Shown: positions 59,581 to 64,000 of the stretch, piece by piece | How positions within the stretch are numbered: position 1 is the first letter of the stretch | How the letters are laid out: every line of letters starts with the position of its first letter | Origin: Serinibacter arcticus | Lineage (GTDB): Bacteria; Actinomycetota; Actinomycetes; Actinomycetales; Beutenbergiaceae | Direction of reading: 5' to 3' | Assembly (NCBI RefSeq): GCF_003121705.1 | Contig: NZ_PYHR01000002.1 | Location: 3,782,001-3,846,000, forward strand | DNA length: 64,000 nt | Notes under the pieces: model-generated | Told to the model about the DNA's origin: nothing | Databases searched by the model: none | The model's input: the letters and a program-made list of their open reading frames with translations, nothing else | Made by a program: the position numbers and the translations under genes

Positions 59581-59636
59581 GAGTGCGGAGTTCTTGACGG
59601 TCGCGACGGCGTGTCGGCGGCAGAAACTCAGCACTC
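59581..59636. repeat. Palindromic repeat copy B, 5' flank of the DUF559 gene
   Basis: Arms GAGTGCGGAGTTCTTG (59581-59596) and CAGAAACTCAGCACTC (59621-59636) pair at 13/16 positions around a 24-nt centre that contains GACGGCGTGTCGGCGG. It lies 66 bp upstream of the DUF559 start and 17 bp from the accE stop. It is inverted relative to copy A. Confidence 0.75.
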
Positions 59637-59653
59637 AGCGAGTGGGGGGAGGG

Positions 59654-60043
59654 CTAGGGGTGGAGCGACCAGCGCCAGGCGGCGTCGCCGCGCGACGGCA
59701 GGCCGCGCTCGCCGCCGCGCAGCGCGTGCGAGCGGTCCATCCAGCGGTGGCGCACCACCTCGGCGGGCTCCTCGCCGTGCGAGGCGGCGGCCGCCGCCGT
59801 CAGCCCCGCGATGAGGGCGGCGAGCTCGTCGGCGTCGGGCTCGCCCCGCACCACCCGGACCGTCGCCGGGGCCAGCACGACGCGGTCGTCCGCACCGCTC
59901 GCGCCACCGGCCGGGCCCGCCACCTGCGCGGCGGGCGCCTCCGGGACCTCGCCGTACAGCTCGCCGATGCGCGTGCGCTCGGAGGCGTCGGGCGCGTCCG
60001 CCCCCGTCGCGCCCCCGAGGTCCACGCCGCCGTCGCCGGTCAC
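59654..60043 (-). CDS. accE: Acyl-CoA carboxylase epsilon subunit
   Basis: 129 residues. The conserved C-terminus has [20 protein letters not shown] and [14 protein letters not shown], and ends WRWSLHP, the pattern of the small epsilon subunits (AccE/PccE) that stabilise actinobacterial acyl-CoA carboxylases. The N-terminal 60 residues are Gly/Ala-rich, possibly disordered. The GTG at 60043 overlaps the beta-subunit stop by 4 bp (GTGA), so the two are coupled. Confidence 0.85.
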   Translation of the reverse strand: MTGDGGVDLGGATGADAPDASERTRIGELYGEVPEAPAAQVAGPAGGASGADDRVVLAPATVRVVRGEPDADELAALIAGLTAAAAASHGEEPAEVVRHRWMDRSHALRGGERGLPSRGDAAWRWSLHP

Positions 60044-61652
60044 AGCGGGATGTTCCCGTGCTTCTTCGCCGGCAGCGCCGCGCGCTTGGTGCGCAGGGCG
60101 CGGAGGGCCTTCGTGATCTGGACCCGCGTGTCCGACGGCGCGATGACCGCGTCGACGTAGCCGCGGTCCGCGGCCTCCCACGGGTTCACGATCGCGTCGT
60201 TGTACTCGTCCACGAGCCTCGTGCGCTCCGCCTCGACGTCGCCGCCGGCGTCCGCCACGGTCTTCAGCGCGCCGCGCTGCAGGATGTTGACGGCACCGGA
60301 GGCGCCCATGACGGCGATCTGCGCCGTCGGCCACGCGAGGTTGACGTCGGCGCCGAGCTGCTTGGAGCCCATGACGATGTACGCGCCGCCGTAGGCCTTG
60401 CGCGTGATGACGGTGACGAGCGGGACCGTCGCCTCCGCGTAGGCGTAGATGAGCTTGGCGCCGCGACGGATGATGCCGTTCCACTCCTGGTCGGTGCCTG
60501 GCAGGAAGCCGGGCACGTCCACGAACGTCAGGACGGGGATGTTGAACGCGTCGCACGTGCGCACGAACCGGGCGGCCTTCTCGGCCGCGTTGATGTCCAG
60601 CGTTCCGGCCATCACCTGCGGCTGGTTCGCCACGATCCCGACGGCGTGGCCCTCGACGTGCCCGAAGCCCACCAGCACGTTCTTCGCGAACAGCGGCTGG
60701 ACCTCCAGCAGGACGCCCTCGTCCAGCACCGACTCCACCACGACGCGCATGTCGTACGGCTGGTTGTCGGAGTCGGGGACGAGGGTGTCCAGGGCGAGGT
60801 CGCCGTCGCTCACCTCGAGCGGGAGGTCCTCCTCGTAGCTGGGCGGGTCGGCCAGGTTGTTGGAGGGGAGGTAGGACAGCAGCGCGCGCACGTAGTCGAA
60901 CGCCTCCTCCTCGTCGGCCGCGAGGTAGTGCGCGACGCCGGAGCGCTCGTTGTGCGTGAGGCCGCCGCCGAGCTCCTCGAAGCCGACGTCCTCGCCGGTG
61001 ACGGCGCGGATGACGTCGGGTCCGGTGATGAACATGTTGGACGTCTTGTCGGCCATCACGATGAAGTCGGTCAGCGCGGGGAGTAGACCGCGCCGCCGGC
61101 CGACGGGCCGAGGATGAGGGAGATCTGGGGGATGACGCCGGAGGCCGCGACGTTGCGGCGGAAGATCTCGGCGAACTGCGTCAGCGCCGCGACGCCCTCC
61201 TGGATGCGGGCGCCGCCGCCGTCGCTGATCCCGACCAGCGGTACGCCGGTCCGCAGCGCGAAGTCCTGGATCTTGGCGATCTTGGCACCGTGCACCTCGC
61301 CGAGCGACCCGCCGAACACGGAGAAGTCCTGGCTGTAGACGCAGACCCGGCGGCCGTCGATCGTGCCGTGCCCGATGACGACGCCGTCGCCGTACGGCCG
61401 GCGCGAGGCCAGCCCGAACGCGGTGGCGCGGTGACGGGTGAACGCGTCGATCTCGGTGAAGCTGTCCTCATCGAGCAGCGCGTCGATGCGGGAGCGGGCC
61501 GACCCCTTGCCGCGAGCGCCCTGCTTCGCCGCCGCGGCCTCCGCGGGGGCGTCGATGCCCTCCGCGGTGCGCCGGTGGAGATCGGCGAGCTTGCCGGCCG
61601 TGGTGGTGAGGTCGGGGACGGCGGGGTCGGTGGTTGCGCTGGTGTCACTCAC
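60040..61652 (-). CDS. accD: Acyl-CoA carboxylase beta subunit, frame broken by one missing base
   Basis: About 537 residues when repaired. The N-terminal part from the GTG at 61652 has [19 protein letters not shown] and [18 protein letters not shown], and breaks after [12 protein letters not shown]. The rest, in another frame, has [39 protein letters not shown] and [18 protein letters not shown]. One base added to the G4 run at 61078-61081 gives [20 protein letters not shown]. The pair of crotonase-fold halves and the oxyanion Gly pairs are typical of AccD/PccB; acetyl versus propionyl preference cannot be told. It is divergent from birA by 32 bp. Confidence 0.88.
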
Positions 61653-61684
61653 GCAGGCGAGGCTACCGGTGGCAGGCTGGAGCC

Positions 61685-62556
61685 GTGAGCCGAGAGCCCA
61701 GCAACGCGTCCCTCCCGCCCGACCCCGCCCCGTTCTCGCGGGTGGTCGAGGTCGCCTCCGCCGGTTCGACCAGCTCCGACCTCGTCGCCGCCGTCCTCGC
61801 CGACGACGACGCCTGGCCCCACCTGTCCGTGCTGCGCGCCGACCACCAGGTCGCGGGCCGCGGCCGCGCCGGGCGGGCCTGGCACACCCCGCCCGGATCC
61901 GCGCTCACGGCGTCGATCGTGCTGCGCCCCGGGCGGTCGCCGCAGGAGTGGGCAACGCTGTCTCTCGTGGCGGGGCTCGCCGTCGTGACGGCGCTGCGCG
62001 AGCTCGCCGCGGAGCGCGCCGTCGCCCTCGCCCCCGCGCTGAAGTGGCCGAACGACGTCCTGCTCCGGCCGCCCGGTGCCACCACCGACAGAGACACCAC
62101 CGACACCGACACAGACACCCCCGCCGTCGCCGGCTGGGGCACGACCCGCAAGGTCGCCGGCCTCCTGGCCGAGATCGTCCCCGGGCGGGACGCCCTCGTC
62201 CTGGGGATCGGCGTCAACGTCGCCCAGACCCCCGAGCACCTGCCCGTCCCGTGGGCCACGTCGCTGGCGCTCGCGGGCCTGCGGACCACCTCCGCCGAGC
62301 TCCTGGACCGCATCGGCGCCGCGCTCGCGCCGCTGCTGGACCGGTGGGAGACGACCGGGTTCGACGGCGTGCGCGCGGACGTCGCAGAGGTCACCGACAC
62401 GCTCGGCCGGGACGTGGAGGCGGACCTCGGGGGCCGTCCCCGCTCGTGGGCCGGGCCACGGCGCTCGACGGCGCAGGTCGCCTCGTGCTCACCACGCCCG
62501 ACGGCGAGGACCACGCCGTCGCGGCCGGCGACGTCGTGCACGCGCGGAGCCGGTGA
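61685..62556 (+). CDS. birA: Biotin-[acetyl-CoA carboxylase] ligase, frame broken by one missing base
   Basis: About 290 residues when repaired. [18 protein letters not shown] and [20 protein letters not shown] give the ATP/biotin-binding GRGRxGRxW motif. KWPNDVLL and [12 protein letters not shown] follow, and [15 protein letters not shown] ends the catalytic domain. No N-terminal HTH, so it is a ligase only, not a repressor. An Asp/Thr-rich insert ([14 protein letters not shown]) follows KWPNDVLL. One C added to the run at 62439-62442 joins [18 protein letters not shown] and completes the C-terminal domain. The product biotinylates the AccA subunit at 53901-55763. Confidence 0.85.
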
Positions 62557-62632
62557 GCGCCTCCCCGGGAGCCCGTGCCGACCCCCTCGGCCCCGTGCGG
62601 AGACCGGGCCCGGGCGCGTAGGGTCTCGTGAC

Positions 62633-63673
62633 GTGGACCACAGCGACGGGCGGGGGAACGAGCGGGAGCAGGACCTCACCCTCGAGCGGCAGACCCGCCT
62701 CCTCCTGGGCGACCTGCCCGACATGGACGCCTACGACGTCGCCCGGCTCGTCGGCACCAGCGCCGCGCGTGTCCTGCAGTTCTGGCGGTCCCTGGGCTTC
62801 GCCGGCATCGCCGCCAACGAGAAGGCCTTCACCCGTTCGGACGCCGACGCGCTGCGCGCCGCGCTCAGCCTCATCGAGGACTCCGGCCTGACGGAGACGG
62901 CCTGGCGGGCCGTCGTCCGCGCCGCTGCCCACTCGGCCGACCGGCTCGCGCTGTGGCAGCTGGAGACCCTGGTCGAGGACGCCGAGCGGCGCTGGGTCCT
63001 GGACGACACCTCCGCGCGACTCGTCGTGCTCGACACGGTGGGGGAGTCGGTCGCGGCCCTCGAGGCGCTCACCTCCCACGCGTGGCGCCGGCACCTGCTC
63101 GCGCTGCTCACCCGCACCGAGCAGTCCGTGGGCCAGGCGGGCACCGCGGACGACGCCGACGCGCTGCCGCTCGAGCGCGCGACCGGGTTCGTCGACGTCG
63201 TCGCCTACACGGAGCGCTCGGCCCAGCTGGGAGCCGTCGGGCTCGCGGAGCTCGTCGCCTCGTTCGAGGAGCGGGCGCGCGACGTCGTCACCGCCTCCGG
63301 CGCCCGGGTCGTGAAGACGATGGGCGACGGCGTGCTGTTCGTCGCCGACGACCTCCCCACCGGCATCGAGGTCGCCCTCGACCTCGTGGACTCCTACGCC
63401 GACGCCCCGGTCCCGCTCGAGGTGCACGGCGCCGTCACGTGGGGCCGCGTCCTCTCGCGCTCCGGAGACGTCTTCGGACCGACGGTCAACCTCGCCGCGC
63501 GCCTGTCCGACATCGCGCAGGCGGGGCAGATCCTCACCGACGAGATCACCTGGGCGCTCGCCGAGGCCGACTCGGGCATCCGGGCCGGCGTGGCGGCGCT
63601 CTCGCTCCCGACGGCGCAGGTCCCGGGGATCGGGCCGGTCGAGCCGGTCCTGCTGGGGCGTGTCGAGCACTGA
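62633..63673 (+). CDS. Class III adenylate cyclase
   Basis: 346 residues from the GTG at 62633 (VDHSDGRGNERE). The N-terminal 175 residues are a helical regulatory domain that starts like a MerR or adenylate-cyclase regulatory fold (YDVARLVGTSAARVLQFWRS). The cyclase domain has the first metal Asp in FVDVVAYTERS, the second in VVKTMGDGVLFVAD with the purine-specifying Lys, and the transition-state Asn/Arg in VNLAARLSDIAQAG. These residues predict a cAMP-forming enzyme. TAGGGT (62619-62624) lies 8 nt before the GTG. Confidence 0.88.
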   Translation: MDHSDGRGNEREQDLTLERQTRLLLGDLPDMDAYDVARLVGTSAARVLQFWRSLGFAGIAANEKAFTRSDADALRAALSLIEDSGLTETAWRAVVRAAAHSADRLALWQLETLVEDAERRWVLDDTSARLVVLDTVGESVAALEALTSHAWRRHLLALLTRTEQSVGQAGTADDADALPLERATGFVDVVAYTERSAQLGAVGLAELVASFEERARDVVTASGARVVKTMGDGVLFVADDLPTGIEVALDLVDSYADAPVPLEVHGAVTWGRVLSRSGDVFGPTVNLAARLSDIAQAGQILTDEITWALAEADSGIRAGVAALSLPTAQVPGIGPVEPVLLGRVEH

Positions 63674-63698
63674 TTCCCGCGTCCTGGCACCAGGGAGG

Positions 63699-63758
63699 GC
63701 CGATGCCAGGCCGATAGCAGCCCGATATGCGGGCTTGGGGAGCCGATGGCATTAGCAT
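63699..63758 (+). promoter_or_regulatory. Response-regulator promoter with phased CCGAT direct repeats
   Basis: CCGAT recurs at 63700, 63711, 63722 and 63743, spacings of 11, 11 and 21 bp, one or two helical turns. TAGCAT (63753-63758) is a -10 candidate 6 nt before the GTG start, so the repeats occupy the -35 region. OmpR-type regulators bind such direct repeats, so autoregulation is suggested. Confidence 0.45.
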
Positions 63759-63764
63759 GCACGT

Positions 63765-64000
63765 GTGACGAAGGTGCTGCTTGCTGAAGACGACCCGGCC
63801 ATCGCCGAGCCCCTGGCCCGCGCCCTGACCCGGGAGGGGTACGAGGTCTCGGTCCACGGAACGGGCCGCGGTGCCATCGACGGTGCGCCGACGGCCGACC
63901 TGTTCGTGCTCGATCTCGGGCTGCCGGACATGGACGGCCTCGACGTCGCCCGCTGGATCCGCAGCCAGGGCATGACGACGCCGATCCTGGTGCTCACGGC
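63765..64000 (+). CDS. OmpR-type response regulator receiver domain (5' part only)
   Basis: Starts at the GTG at 63765: VTKVLLAEDDPAIAEPLARALTREG. The acidic pair is in AEDDPAI, the phosphorylated Asp in LFVLDLGLPDMDGLDVA and the conserved Thr in ILVLTA at the window edge. The missing C-terminus would decide the family, but this length and context suggest a winged-helix OmpR/PhoB regulator. A TAGCAT hexamer is 6 nt upstream, as for leaderless genes in this window. Its sensor kinase lies outside. Confidence 0.85.
   Translation, partial: MTKVLLAEDDPAIAEPLARALTREGYEVSVHGTGRGAIDGAPTADLFVLDLGLPDMDGLDVARWIRSQGMTTPILVLT

Overview
The window is GC-rich actinobacterial chromosome, most likely order Micrococcales (a Cellulomonas/Isoptericola-like organism; inference, genus not assignable by eye). 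The pointers are a mycothiol-type deacetylase, an acyl-CoA carboxylase with a small epsilon subunit, an actinobacterial-type DapD, a DUF6458 protein, frequent GTG starts with 1-4 bp start/stop overlaps, and many TANNNT hexamers 6-8 nt before start codons, the signature of leaderless transcription. No tRNA, rRNA, CRISPR array, insertion sequence or prophage gene was recognised.

Layout. 1-13 kb: accessory and housekeeping singletons (phosphoglycerate-mutase-like phosphatase, small membrane and lipoproteins, FAD oxidoreductase, pterin dehydratase/VOC fusion, N5-(carboxyethyl)ornithine synthase, ADP-glucose-pyrophosphorylase-like enzyme). Scattered among them are four proteins resembling polymorphic-toxin immunity proteins, with no toxin gene seen. 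This part ends with a PhrB-type photolyase/cryptochrome that contains no cysteine. 13-20 kb: a complete peptide/nickel-type ABC importer (binding lipoprotein, long permease, second permease, fused double ATPase). 20-27 kb: two FtsX/MacB-type permeases and two ATPases in one operon. 27-32 kb: DUF6458 protein, TypA/BipA, MshB-like deacetylase fused to a membrane domain, flavin reductase.

32-46 kb: an oligosaccharide-utilisation locus. A plus-strand operon encodes a sugar-binding lipoprotein, two MalFG-type permeases, an aldo/keto reductase and a GH42 beta-galactosidase. A convergent minus-strand operon encodes GH36 alpha-galactosidase, GH2 beta-mannosidase and GH1 beta-glucosidase, with a ROK-family regulator upstream. 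A near-identical palindromic operator overlaps the promoter at both ends of the locus. The enzyme set fits galactomannan or galactoglucomannan oligosaccharides (inference).

46-64 kb: VanW-type cell-wall protein, ferredoxin, DapC, citrate synthase, a secreted lysozyme-like protein, DapD, a Nudix-PIN/NYN fusion, then the acyl-CoA carboxylase region (AccA biotin subunit, Maf, epsilon, beta and, divergent, BirA). A DUF885 hydrolase and a DUF559 gene framed by two copies of a 56-bp palindromic repeat sit between maf and the epsilon gene. The window ends with a class III adenylate cyclase and the start of an OmpR-type response regulator.

Seven genes are broken by one missing base each, every time in a run of 4-5 G or C. 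All seven lengths are 2 modulo 3 and the reading frame is sensible on both sides, so these look like assembly indels rather than pseudogenes.
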